This document shows, one piece after another, positions 7,212-15,025 of a DNA stretch of 64,000 nucleotides. The translations under genes and the position numbers were made by a program. A model generated the notes under the pieces. That model made no database searches. It saw nothing but the letters and a program-made list of their open reading frames with translations, and was not told where the DNA came from. The first letter of the stretch is position 1. Every line of letters starts with the position of its first letter. This DNA is from CAIVVT01 sp052145115 (GTDB taxonomy: Bacteria; Acidobacteriota; Terriglobia; Bryobacterales; Bryobacteraceae): assembly GCA_052145115.1 (NCBI GenBank), contig JBKQPG010000054.1, positions 32,913 to 96,912 of the forward strand, in the 5' to 3' direction.

Positions 7212-8678
7212 ATGCTGGGACGTAAGCTGTGTGTTTTGCTTAGCTTGGCAAGCCTGGGCGTTTTGACGTTGGGAGCACAGGAAGCCCGCGGGCGGCTGGA
7301 ATTTGCGGATGAAATCCGGATGGTGAGCTGCGATCCGGCGGCGAGCGTTCCGTGTTTCCGGATCAAGTTGAACATCGTTGACGCGCAAGGCAAGCCGCTG
7401 GGGCTGGAGCTGCCGGCGCCGGAAAAACTGGCGGCGAGCATGACGGTGAAGGCGGGCGAAGAGGAAGTGACGCCGTTTTACGCGACGATCCCGAGCGACG
7501 CGACGGTGGCGACGCGGCCGCGGGTGGCGTTGATCCTGATCGACATCAGTGGGAGCATGAACCGGGTGCTATCGACGGGGCAGACGCGGTTTGACGCGGC
7601 CAAGAGCGCGCTGGAGCATTTCCTGACGGGATTTCAGGACGGAGCGGACCAGGTGGCGATCGTGGCGTTCGAGAGCCACAACGTGGTGGCGGGGATCCAG
7701 GCGGCGAAATTCGCGTCGACCAAGGATGAAGCGCTGCAGCAGGTGAATGCGCTGCCGGAGCCGAAGCCGAAGAACAACACGGGGCTGTATTCGGCTGTGG
7801 ACACGGGGCTGGACGTGCTGAAGGGGAGGCTGGCGGGCGCGGGCAGCGGAGCGGGTGCGCCGGAAGGGCTGCTGGTGGTGATGACGGACGGGGCCAACGA
7901 AGTCTACAAGGGAGACGATCCGGGACTGCTGGCGGGGGACGAAGGGCTGGCGCTGGTGGGGGGCCGGGTGGCGTCGTCGGGGCTGAACGTGGTGGGGGCG
8001 GGGTTCGGAGACGTGAGCCAGATCGATGAGAAGGCGCTGAGCCGGCTGAGCACGAAATACTACATGGCGTCGGACCTGGAGGGATTAAAGAAGATTTTCA
8101 CGATGACGCGGACGACGCTTAGGAACAGGGTGCAGGCGACGTTCGCGTCGCCGTGGCCGGACCGCGCGTCGCTGGCGGGGCGGAGCATGCACGTGACGGC
8201 GCGGCTGAAGCTGCCGACGGGCGAGACATTGACGAGCGGAGAGAAGATCTGGGAGACGCCGCAGGTGGGGGTGCCGCTGTTCGAAGGCAAATGCGAGGCG
8301 GGGGAGCTGTTGGCGGCGATCCACGTGGTTCCTCCGGCGGGCGGCGGGTGGATGGCGCTGCTGCGGCCGGTGTTGGTGTTCGCCGGGCTGGGGGTGCTGA
8401 TCCTGATTCTGTGGTTCTGGGTGCCGCGGTTGGCGTGGCCGGAACAGTACATCGGCGTCGTTCCGAGCAGTGCGCGCTGGGCGGAACAGGCGCAATCGGG
8501 GACGCGGCAGCCGGCGGGTCCGGCGCCGCCGGGGTTTGGAGCGACCGGGGCGGGTGGAATGCGGCCGCCGGCGAGGGCGCCGCAGGAGAAGACCGTGGTA
8601 TACCCTAGGCCGGATGTGACGGGCATGACGCGAACGCGGCTGCAGGCCAGGCCGCCGGAGAAGGATGCGAAGAGTTAG
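7212..8678 (+). CDS. Membrane-anchored von Willebrand factor A domain protein
   Basis: 488 residues. A signal peptide occupies about 1-22 (ending LTLGAQEARG). The vWA domain (about 104-300) has a complete MIDAS: DISGS with D111, S113 and S115, then T190 and D226 in VMTDGANE. A single transmembrane helix (384-404) is followed by a Pro/Gly-rich cytoplasmic tail. The metal-binding domain is therefore periplasmic and should bind a protein ligand. It is only 4 bp after the FHA gene and 66 bp before tssB, so it may belong to the secretion operon. Tight linkage of vWA and FHA recalls the regulatory modules of type VI systems, where PpkA carries a vWA domain, but no kinase domain is present. Confidence 0.82.
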   Translation: MLGRKLCVLLSLASLGVLTLGAQEARGRLEFADEIRMVSCDPAASVPCFRIKLNIVDAQGKPLGLELPAPEKLAASMTVKAGEEEVTPFYATIPSDATVATRPRVALILIDISGSMNRVLSTGQTRFDAAKSALEHFLTGFQDGADQVAIVAFESHNVVAGIQAAKFASTKDEALQQVNALPEPKPKNNTGLYSAVDTGLDVLKGRLAGAGSGAGAPEGLLVVMTDGANEVYKGDDPGLLAGDEGLALVGGRVASSGLNVVGAGFGDVSQIDEKALSRLSTKYYMASDLEGLKKIFTMTRTTLRNRVQATFASPWPDRASLAGRSMHVTARLKLPTGETLTSGEKIWETPQVGVPLFEGKCEAGELLAAIHVVPPAGGGWMALLRPVLVFAGLGVLILILWFWVPRLAWPEQYIGVVPSSARWAEQAQSGTRQPAGPAPPGFGATGAGGMRPPARAPQEKTVVYPRPDVTGMTRTRLQARPPEKDAKS

Positions 8679-8744
8679 CCTATATCGGCACAGGATTCGG
8701 AAGGAAATTCAATTGCCGGAATCGCCGGCTGGAGAGGAAAAAAG

Positions 8745-9251
8745 ATGCCCCTGGTAAAAGTGATCCGCAAGGGAATCACACCAACCGTCCGCAAAGTACC
8801 AACTTCGACGTGCGCAGCGATGCTTCCGATGACCCTGGAGCGGGTGGGCAAGGAAGCGGCCAGCGAGAACGAAGAACTAACCAAGGTGGAGGACCTGAAC
8901 GACTCATTCGCGAAGTTCCAGCCCAAGCTGGACTTCAAGGGCGACGCGGGTCCGGAGGAGACGGAGTTCAAGGCCGAGTTCCGGTTCAAGAGCATCAAGG
9001 ACTTCGACCCCGAGAACCTGCAGAAGCGGCAGGAGGTCAAGACCGAGGATGGCGAGACGAAGTTCCTGCGCAACGACATCGCGGATCTGAAGTCGAACAT
9101 CGACCTGCTGTACCGCCTGAAGGACCGGTGGAAGCTGCCGACGGTGCGGCGGGCGTGGTCGAACGAGAACCAGCGCAAGGAGATTATCGCGGCGCTGGGG
9201 CAGTTGCGGACGGAACTGGAGAAAGTAGCCGGAAAGGGAGGTAAAGCGTAA
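8745..9251 (+). CDS. tssB: Type VI secretion sheath protein TssB/VipA
   Basis: 168 residues, the usual size. It forms the contractile sheath together with TssC. Visible family features are the central KFQPKLDF segment, the FRFKSIKDFDPENL motif and the C-terminal helical region ending in a Lys-rich tail. A strong ribosome site (GGAGAGG) lies before the ATG. The stop codon overlaps the tssC start (TAATG), implying translational coupling. It opens the structural part of the operon. Confidence 0.9.
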   Translation: MPLVKVIRKGITPTVRKVPTSTCAAMLPMTLERVGKEAASENEELTKVEDLNDSFAKFQPKLDFKGDAGPEETEFKAEFRFKSIKDFDPENLQKRQEVKTEDGETKFLRNDIADLKSNIDLLYRLKDRWKLPTVRRAWSNENQRKEIIAALGQLRTELEKVAGKGGKA

Positions 9252-10594
9252 TGGCCGAACCAATCTCCGCGACGAAGACCAAAACGACATCCGAGATACT
9301 GGGCGCGGGAGCGGCGCGGGAGCTGCTGCAGGACATCTTCGCGGACCTGCATCCGGGGCTGATCGACGAGACGCGCGACATCTCGAGCATATTCACGCAG
9401 CAGGCGGCAACGGAGTTTCTGTCGCAGTTGTTGAATTTTGAGAACCTGCTGAGCGATGTGGACAGCTACGAGGCGACGGTGAAGAAGCTGCAGGCGCAGA
9501 TCGACGCAGCGGAAGCGGTGCGGGACGAACTGCTGGCGCAGGTGTTCCAGCAGATCCGGCCGATCGAGCGCAGCTACCGGCAGATCCAGATGTTTTTCGA
9601 GAACGCCAAGGTGCCGGACGGGAAGGTGCGCAAGCCGGTGGAGCTGTACATTCTGAACGCGGACGCGAAGGCGATGAAGGACGTGTTCAGCATGAACGTG
9701 GCGGCGGTGGAGAATTTCGTCGTCAAGCGCAACGACAATTTCAACTTCCGGGACGACATCTGCAACCTGGTGGTGCCAGGATATTATCCGCAGCCGGTGC
9801 GGGAGAAGTTCGAGGACATCGCCAATACGTGGGGGATGCTGCTGGTGGGCGACCTGGACGACGAAAAATCGTTCAAGAACGTGGAGCGGAACTTCCTGCC
9901 GGGCGGCAAGTACGAGTTCATGAAGCGGCCAGAAGACCGGGCGGCGTCTGACGTGGTGACGATGGGGTACCTGCAACTGCGGGCGGCGCATTGGTTTGAG
10001 AAGAACGTGGATGGGGGCGACGATTTGTATGTGCCGCCGTCGCTGGTGTTCGCGGGCGCGGTGGCGCGGGCGGACGACGCGCAGGGCATTGCGCAGGGGC
10101 CGGTGGGGTCGCGGTTCGGGCAGATCGCGGGGGCGCAGAAGAGCCGGGTAGAGCCGCTGATCGGGGAGATGGAGCACCTGAGCATGGAGCGGCAGCTGAT
10201 CCCGATCATCCGGGACGCCGACAATCACCTGTGCTTTTTCGGCTGCCGGACGCAGGCCGACGATCCGAACGGGGTGCTGAAGTTTTTCACGTCGTACCGG
10301 ATCCTGCGGTACCTGGAGCGGTGCTGCCGGCACTATTTGTTGCAGGTGGCGGGGCAGGTGCTGACGCGCGAATTCATGGATGAGCAGATTGAAAAGCCGC
10401 TGAAGAAGCTGCTGGACGAACAGGTGGAGCAGGGGACGCTGGCGGGCTACGACCTGTTCGTGGACAAGGATTCGCAGAAGAGAATGCAGGGGATTTGCGA
10501 CATCACGCTGAACGTGATGCCGACGGGACCGGCGGAGACGTTCGTGCTGAAGATCGACGTACCGGAGTTCAAGAAGGGTGAAACAAAAAACTGA
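9251..10594 (+). CDS. tssC: Type VI secretion sheath protein TssC/VipB
   Basis: 447 residues. It pairs with TssB to form the sheath that contracts to push out the Hcp tube. The middle has the family pattern WGMLLVGDLDD ... YLQLRAAHWFEKN, and the C-terminal half has FFTSYRILRYLERC and DITLNVMPTGPAETFVLKI, which close the sheath subunit. The ATG shares an A with the tssB stop. A 26-bp gap with GAGGAGGG precedes the next small gene. Confidence 0.9.
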   Translation: MAEPISATKTKTTSEILGAGAARELLQDIFADLHPGLIDETRDISSIFTQQAATEFLSQLLNFENLLSDVDSYEATVKKLQAQIDAAEAVRDELLAQVFQQIRPIERSYRQIQMFFENAKVPDGKVRKPVELYILNADAKAMKDVFSMNVAAVENFVVKRNDNFNFRDDICNLVVPGYYPQPVREKFEDIANTWGMLLVGDLDDEKSFKNVERNFLPGGKYEFMKRPEDRAASDVVTMGYLQLRAAHWFEKNVDGGDDLYVPPSLVFAGAVARADDAQGIAQGPVGSRFGQIAGAQKSRVEPLIGEMEHLSMERQLIPIIRDADNHLCFFGCRTQADDPNGVLKFFTSYRILRYLERCCRHYLLQVAGQVLTREFMDEQIEKPLKKLLDEQVEQGTLAGYDLFVDKDSQKRMQGICDITLNVMPTGPAETFVLKIDVPEFKKGETKN

Positions 10595-10620
10595 CCGGGC
10601 CGCGCGAGGAGGGTAGCGGC

Positions 10621-10941
10621 ATGAACCGAGAGATACGAGTCGATGTTGGGTCGGCGGCGCGAGCGGCCGAGCAGAGCCGCGAGGCCGACGCCGCCGAGCG
10701 AGGGGAGTTCAAGCGGACCGCCGGCATCCGAGTCACGCGGGCGGTGGGGCAGAAGTTCGAACTGCCGACCGGGCCGGCGACGGGTGCGGGAGAAGCGCTG
10801 CCGCTGCCACCATCGGCGGCGCCGGCACAGGAGCGGGCGTCCGGAGAAACGCCGGCGGAGGCGAAGGCAAGTTCGCAGCCGCTCACGGCGCGCATCGCCG
10901 GACTGTTCCGCGGCTGGTTCCGGCGGGAAGCCAAGAAGTGA
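10621..10941 (+). CDS. Small hypothetical protein inside the T6SS operon
   Basis: 106 residues, rich in Ala, Arg, Glu and Pro, and probably largely disordered. The end (RIAGLFRGWFRREAKK) is a short amphipathic basic helix. GAGGAGGG just before the ATG supports translation. It sits between tssC and hcp, where accessory or linker genes are sometimes found. I see no homology and give no function. Confidence 0.65.
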   Translation: MNREIRVDVGSAARAAEQSREADAAERGEFKRTAGIRVTRAVGQKFELPTGPATGAGEALPLPPSAAPAQERASGETPAEAKASSQPLTARIAGLFRGWFRREAKK

Positions 10942-10984
10942 TGAGAGTAGTGAGAAGTCCGTACGGGAGAAATGGAGGATCCAG

Positions 10985-11464
10985 ATGGCGGCACCTTATC
11001 GATGCACTGTAACAATTGATGGAACGAAGTTCGACGCGGTCTCGACGAGCGTTTCGTTCGGAACCGAAAAAGACAAGGCCGGGATGCCGCAGATGGGCAG
11101 CCTGACCACCGAGATCCGCGTGTGGGCCGATTTTCACGACGACACGAATCTCCCATTCAGCGCGATCAAGCAGTTTTTCAACCTAGCGAACGTGGTGACG
11201 CGGGACAAGATCAAGGACATCAAGCTCGAGTTCTGGAAGGACGACAGCCACCAGGACGCGCTGTGCAGCTACAGTTTCAAGGGCTGGATCAGCCGATTTG
11301 AGACGTCCAACGGCAATGAGTTCACGAAGGGGATGGACCTGGATGGCGAGGATGACGACAAGGCCTTCCAGGGATTAGTGCCGGATCTGAATCACCTGCT
11401 GGTGCTCGATCTGGAGCCGACGCTGAACCAAGAGAACTTCAGCGAAGTGAAGATGAGCAACTAG
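10985..11464 (+). CDS. hcp: Hcp/TssD-type tube protein, copy 1
   Basis: 159 residues, beginning MAAPYRCTVTIDGTKFDA. ATGGAGG ends 10 bases before the ATG and is the likely ribosome site. Longer frames reaching back to 10643 overlap the previous gene and are not real. The beta-barrel pattern, the FKGWISRFET segment and the ending LEPTLNQENFSEVKMSN match the TssD tube subunit. It shares MPQMGSL, FHDD and KDDSHQDAL with the next gene, so the two are paralogues from a tandem duplication. The tube is expelled on sheath contraction and can carry small effectors. Copy 1 has an extra acidic stretch (DLDGEDDDKA). Confidence 0.85.
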   Translation: MAAPYRCTVTIDGTKFDAVSTSVSFGTEKDKAGMPQMGSLTTEIRVWADFHDDTNLPFSAIKQFFNLANVVTRDKIKDIKLEFWKDDSHQDALCSYSFKGWISRFETSNGNEFTKGMDLDGEDDDKAFQGLVPDLNHLLVLDLEPTLNQENFSEVKMSN

Positions 11465-11483
11465 AGCGGAGGAGGAAACCGAC

Positions 11484-11936
11484 ATGCCAGCACAACCGTA
11501 TCGCAGCACCGTCACGATCGACGGCACTAAGTTCGATGCCGTCGAATCGAGTGTTACGTTCGAAACCGCCAAGGACCGCGCGGGGATGCCGCAGATGGGC
11601 AGCCTGCGGACGAACATCTACGTGGTGGTGGATTTTCACGATGACAAGAACATGCCGTTCTCGACGCTCAGCAAGCTGTTCGGGCTGGCGAACGTAGTGA
11701 CGCGGGACAAGATCAAGGACATGAAGATTGAGTTTTGGAAGGACGACTCGCACCAGGATGCGCTGGCGTGTTACAAGTTCAAGGGCTGGATCAGCAACTT
11801 CAAGACGTGCAACCCGACCGGGGGCGACACGAGCACGTCGACGAGCAAAGCGCCGCCGCTGAACCACATGCTGATCATGTGTCTCGAACCGGTGATGAAC
11901 CAGCAGAACTTCCAGGAGATCGCGCTGAGCAACTAA
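11484..11936 (+). CDS. hcp: Hcp/TssD-type tube protein, copy 2
   Basis: 150 residues, paralogous to the preceding gene through its whole length. It differs mainly in the loop after residue 110, which here is Ser/Thr-rich (GGDTSTSTSKAP) where copy 1 is acidic. The ending NFQEIALSN is conserved. GGAGGA precedes the ATG. Two different tube subunits allow mixed tubes or a specialised adaptor at one end; which is the main subunit cannot be told from sequence. Confidence 0.85.
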   Translation: MPAQPYRSTVTIDGTKFDAVESSVTFETAKDRAGMPQMGSLRTNIYVVVDFHDDKNMPFSTLSKLFGLANVVTRDKIKDMKIEFWKDDSHQDALACYKFKGWISNFKTCNPTGGDTSTSTSKAPPLNHMLIMCLEPVMNQQNFQEIALSN

Positions 11937-11945
11937 CGAGGGACG

Positions 11946-12299
11946 ATGGCTTCGTTTATTGCATTTCCTCTGCGCTTCCGGAACGCGTTTCTGCGGCGCA
12001 CGGAGGAGGTGGAAGCGATCGTCCAGCTTTTCCGGGTGATGGCGGTGACGCCGCATAGCTCATGGGCGGGCTGTCCGCGTTTCGGATGGCGGGATTTTTT
12101 TGAGCGGGCGCGGGTGCGGCCGGAGCTGATCGCCAGGGCGGTGGAAGAGGGCAACGGCGCGCTGCAGGAGCTGGGGATCACGCACTACCGCGTGGCGGCG
12201 ATCACAAAGACGGGCGACAGCCAGCGCGATATCGATTCGTACGAAGTGGCGATCGTCTCGACGGAGGCCGGAGCAGAGGCGATCCGCCTGAAACTCTAA
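11946..12299 (+). CDS. Probable TssE-like (gp25-type) baseplate protein
   Basis: 117 residues, nine bases after hcp copy 2. The C-terminal half (ALQELGITHYRVAAITK ... YEVAIVST) has the alternating strands of gp25-type wedge proteins. Its place just before tssF is the normal place of tssE. The N-terminal part is not typical, and I do not see the usual Arg-Phe-Glu-Pro core motif. The call therefore rests on size, position and general fold pattern. Confidence 0.55.
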   Translation: MASFIAFPLRFRNAFLRRTEEVEAIVQLFRVMAVTPHSSWAGCPRFGWRDFFERARVRPELIARAVEEGNGALQELGITHYRVAAITKTGDSQRDIDSYEVAIVSTEAGAEAIRLKL

Positions 12300-12323
12300 G
12301 GCACGGGCGGCCGGAGAGAAAGC

Positions 12324-14045
12324 GTGGCCGCCCTGAAGGATATGCCGTATAGCAGCGCGAGCGCGATAGAAATCGACAAAAAACTGCGGGACGACTTCCG
12401 CCGCCGGCTACGGGACTACGGCATTGCGGCGGAGACGACCGACCCGATCCTGGCGGTGCTGTTCCGGACGCTGGCGCAGCAGCTGGAGAGCCTGTACTCG
12501 GAGACGGGCCGGATCCGGCTGGCGCTGCTGGACGAGCTGATTGCGGGCCTGGGCATCGAACAGCGGATGGCGCGGCCGGCACAAACGGTGGTGCGATTTG
12601 TGGCGCCGGCGGGTTCGCAGGTGGTGGAAGCGGGCACGGAGATGATCGGCGAGGCGCAGACGGGCGAGCGGCTGACGTTCACCAGCGACGCGACGATCGC
12701 GGTGTCGCAGGCGACGATCGCGATGGCGTTGACATACCAGGATGGGGCGCTGCAACTGATGCCGGGCATCGAACTGCCGGACAAGATTCTGAACGCGCGG
12801 CCGTCGCTGGATGCGGTGAAGGTGAACCTGGGTCCGCATCCGGCGGTGATTCTGGCGATCGAGAATCTACCGGCGCAGCATTTGAGCCGGCACTCGTTCT
12901 TTTTCGAGCTGGGACCGGACGCGGCGCGGATTCAGGAAGCACTGGCGACGGAGACGTGGTGCCTGTTCGGGGCGAACGGGGAGCTGCACTCGCGCGGGAT
13001 TCTGCGGCCGCGGAGGCTGAATGCGGGCGTGAGCGGGCTCGAATGGCTGGTCAGGAACGAGGCGGCTGAGGCGGCCCAAGAGGACGGGCGAGCGGCAGCG
13101 GACGTGCCGGCGTTGCCGGCGGGCTTCTATGGGCCGCGGGTGTTCGTGATGCCGGGGGTGCCGGCGGAGCGGCGGACGACGTGCGCGGCGCCGCGGGGCA
13201 TGGAGGCGGCGCTGGGGCGGGTGTTCGGGCGCGAATACGCTGGCATCGCGGGAGAGAAGCGGGCGTGGCTGCGGATTTCGTTTCCGCGCGAGGCGCCGTC
13301 GCTGCACACGGGGATCGGGTCGATCTCGATGCACGCGATCACGGCGTCGAACGTGGAGTGCCACAACCAGACGGTGTACTTCGACCAAAAAGGGACGTCG
13401 ATTCCGGTCAGCGTGGAAGCGGGGACGGAGCGCTACCTGGTGGCGCCGCTGTCGGTGTTCGGCGAGGCTGGATCGACGTATGTGCCGGGGATGCAGCCGA
13501 GCTCCGAGCCGGGCGCAGGCCGGTACACGATCCGCTCCGGACGGATCGAACTGCAGCCGGCGCGGCGGGCGGACATGACGCGCGAGGATTACGCGAACGT
13601 GCGGGTGTGGGCGACGGCGGGGGCGCTGGGCAACAACGTGGGGCCGGGGCGGGTAGAGACGTTCCTGAAGAAGGGGATGCTGGCGGGGATGCGGCTGACC
13701 AACCCGACGTCGGCGGCGGGCGGCACGAACGGGGAGGATTTCGAGCAGGCGCAGGCGCGTTTCGCGGCGGCGCTGCTGGCGCGCGACCGGATCATCACAC
13801 AGGAGGACTTGAGGGCGGTCACGCGGGCCTTCGACAAACGGATCGTGGGGGCGTACGCGCGCCCGAGCCTGGAGCGGACCGGGAGCGGGATGCGGCGGCG
13901 GCTACAGGTGACGGTTCAATTGACACGGGATGCGCTGGCCGATCCGGAGGCCGAAGCGCCGATTCTCGAAAGCGACCTGAGGCGGCATCTGAAGGATCGC
14001 ATGATGCTGGACACGGAACTGGCGGTGAAGCTGGAGTGGAAGTAA
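12324..14045 (+). CDS. tssF: Type VI secretion baseplate protein TssF/VasA
   Basis: 573 residues. Begins with a GTG at 12324, preceded by GGAGAG at good distance. The N-terminal DPILAVLFRTLAQQLESLYSE helix and the RPAQTVVRFVAPAGSQVVEAGTE segment are typical, as is the late part with TNPTSAAGGTNGEDFEQAQARF and DRIITQEDLRAVTRAF, which resembles phage baseplate J-like proteins. With TssG it builds the baseplate wedges. The stop overlaps the tssG start (TAATG). Confidence 0.85.
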   Translation: MAALKDMPYSSASAIEIDKKLRDDFRRRLRDYGIAAETTDPILAVLFRTLAQQLESLYSETGRIRLALLDELIAGLGIEQRMARPAQTVVRFVAPAGSQVVEAGTEMIGEAQTGERLTFTSDATIAVSQATIAMALTYQDGALQLMPGIELPDKILNARPSLDAVKVNLGPHPAVILAIENLPAQHLSRHSFFFELGPDAARIQEALATETWCLFGANGELHSRGILRPRRLNAGVSGLEWLVRNEAAEAAQEDGRAAADVPALPAGFYGPRVFVMPGVPAERRTTCAAPRGMEAALGRVFGREYAGIAGEKRAWLRISFPREAPSLHTGIGSISMHAITASNVECHNQTVYFDQKGTSIPVSVEAGTERYLVAPLSVFGEAGSTYVPGMQPSSEPGAGRYTIRSGRIELQPARRADMTREDYANVRVWATAGALGNNVGPGRVETFLKKGMLAGMRLTNPTSAAGGTNGEDFEQAQARFAAALLARDRIITQEDLRAVTRAFDKRIVGAYARPSLERTGSGMRRRLQVTVQLTRDALADPEAEAPILESDLRRHLKDRMMLDTELAVKLEWK

Positions 14046-15010
14046 TGGGCGAGCAGGCGCGCATGCCGGACCTGGCGCACGGTTTCCAGGGGTTCCATCA
14101 CACGCTGGATTCGGCGCTGGCGATTCTGTGCGACCTGGGCGTGCCGGCGGCGCGGGTGACGCTGCGCATGGCGGGGCGAGGGTATCCGACGCGGTGGGTG
14201 GTGGAGCAGGATCCGGAGCCGGGCGCGGAGCTGCATCCAGGAGTGAGCATCGCGCTGTCGATCGCCGGGACGGGGGCGTTTCAGGCGCTGCCGGTGGGCA
14301 TGTGGGAACAGGGCGGAGAGGCGGAGCCGGGGACGCGCGAGATCGTCGAACTGATGGACGACCCGCTGCAGAAGGCGGCGCTATGGCTGCGCGAGGGCGC
14401 AAGGCTGTTCGATATCCAGCCGGGCAACCTGGCGGCGTGCGCGCGGTGGATCGGGCTGTTCGGGCTGAACGCGGAGGATTGGCCGGAGGCGATGTGGTAC
14501 CGGCTGGCGCTGATTCTGCCGAGCCTGCACGATATGGCGGGGAAGGCGCGGGGGATCCGCTTCGCGCTGAGTTTTCTGCTGGAGCTGCCGTTGCAGGAGA
14601 TCCGGCGAATGCCGGCGTTTCAGGCGATTCCGGCGGAGGCGTGCACCCGGGCGGGCGTAAATCTCAGCCGCCTGGGCGTGGATGCGATCCTGGGCGCGCG
14701 GGTGGAGGAGATGGCGCGGCTGACGCTGCTGGTGGGGCCGGTGGAGCTGCGGACGTACTACGATTTCGAAGCGGAGGAGAAACGGAAACTGATGGAGGCG
14801 GTGCTGGACCTGGTGGCGCCGTGCTATCAGCGGCGGCGGCTGCAGTGGGTGGTGCTGGATCCGTCGAAGCCGCCGCGATTGGGCGATGAGGTGCAGAACG
14901 GGCGGTTGGGCATCAACAGCTACCTGGGAGGAACAGCCGCGCCGAATGGCAATGGGAGCGGCGCGGCAGAGCGGGCGCGTGTCGCGCTGGCGCAGGACCG
15001 CAGAGCGTAG
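14045..15010 (+). CDS. tssG: Type VI secretion baseplate protein TssG/VasB with PASTA-like N-terminus
   Basis: 321 residues, from an ATG overlapping the tssF stop. The C-terminal third shows the TssG pattern: SRLGVDAILGARVEEMARL, LLVGPVELRTYYDF and the closing PRLGDEVQNGRLGINSYLG. Residues about 20-78 look different: LAILCDLGVPAARV, then RWVVEQDPEPGAELHPGVSIALSIAG. This closely follows the PASTA repeat pattern (hydrophobic helix, then V-x-Q-x-P-x-P-G and a final strand). PASTA domains normally sit outside the cell on kinases or PBPs, so one on a cytoplasmic baseplate protein would be unusual. The start is set by translational coupling, so the extension is not a mis-called start. Confidence 0.8.
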   Translation: MGEQARMPDLAHGFQGFHHTLDSALAILCDLGVPAARVTLRMAGRGYPTRWVVEQDPEPGAELHPGVSIALSIAGTGAFQALPVGMWEQGGEAEPGTREIVELMDDPLQKAALWLREGARLFDIQPGNLAACARWIGLFGLNAEDWPEAMWYRLALILPSLHDMAGKARGIRFALSFLLELPLQEIRRMPAFQAIPAEACTRAGVNLSRLGVDAILGARVEEMARLTLLVGPVELRTYYDFEAEEKRKLMEAVLDLVAPCYQRRRLQWVVLDPSKPPRLGDEVQNGRLGINSYLGGTAAPNGNGSGAAERARVALAQDRRA

Positions 15011-15025
15011 AGCATAGGAAAACAG

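Noticed and set aside
13181..15010. 609-residue version of TssG
   Set aside because: The upstream part is the shifted frame of tssF; the ATG coupled to the tssF stop at 14045 is the real start.
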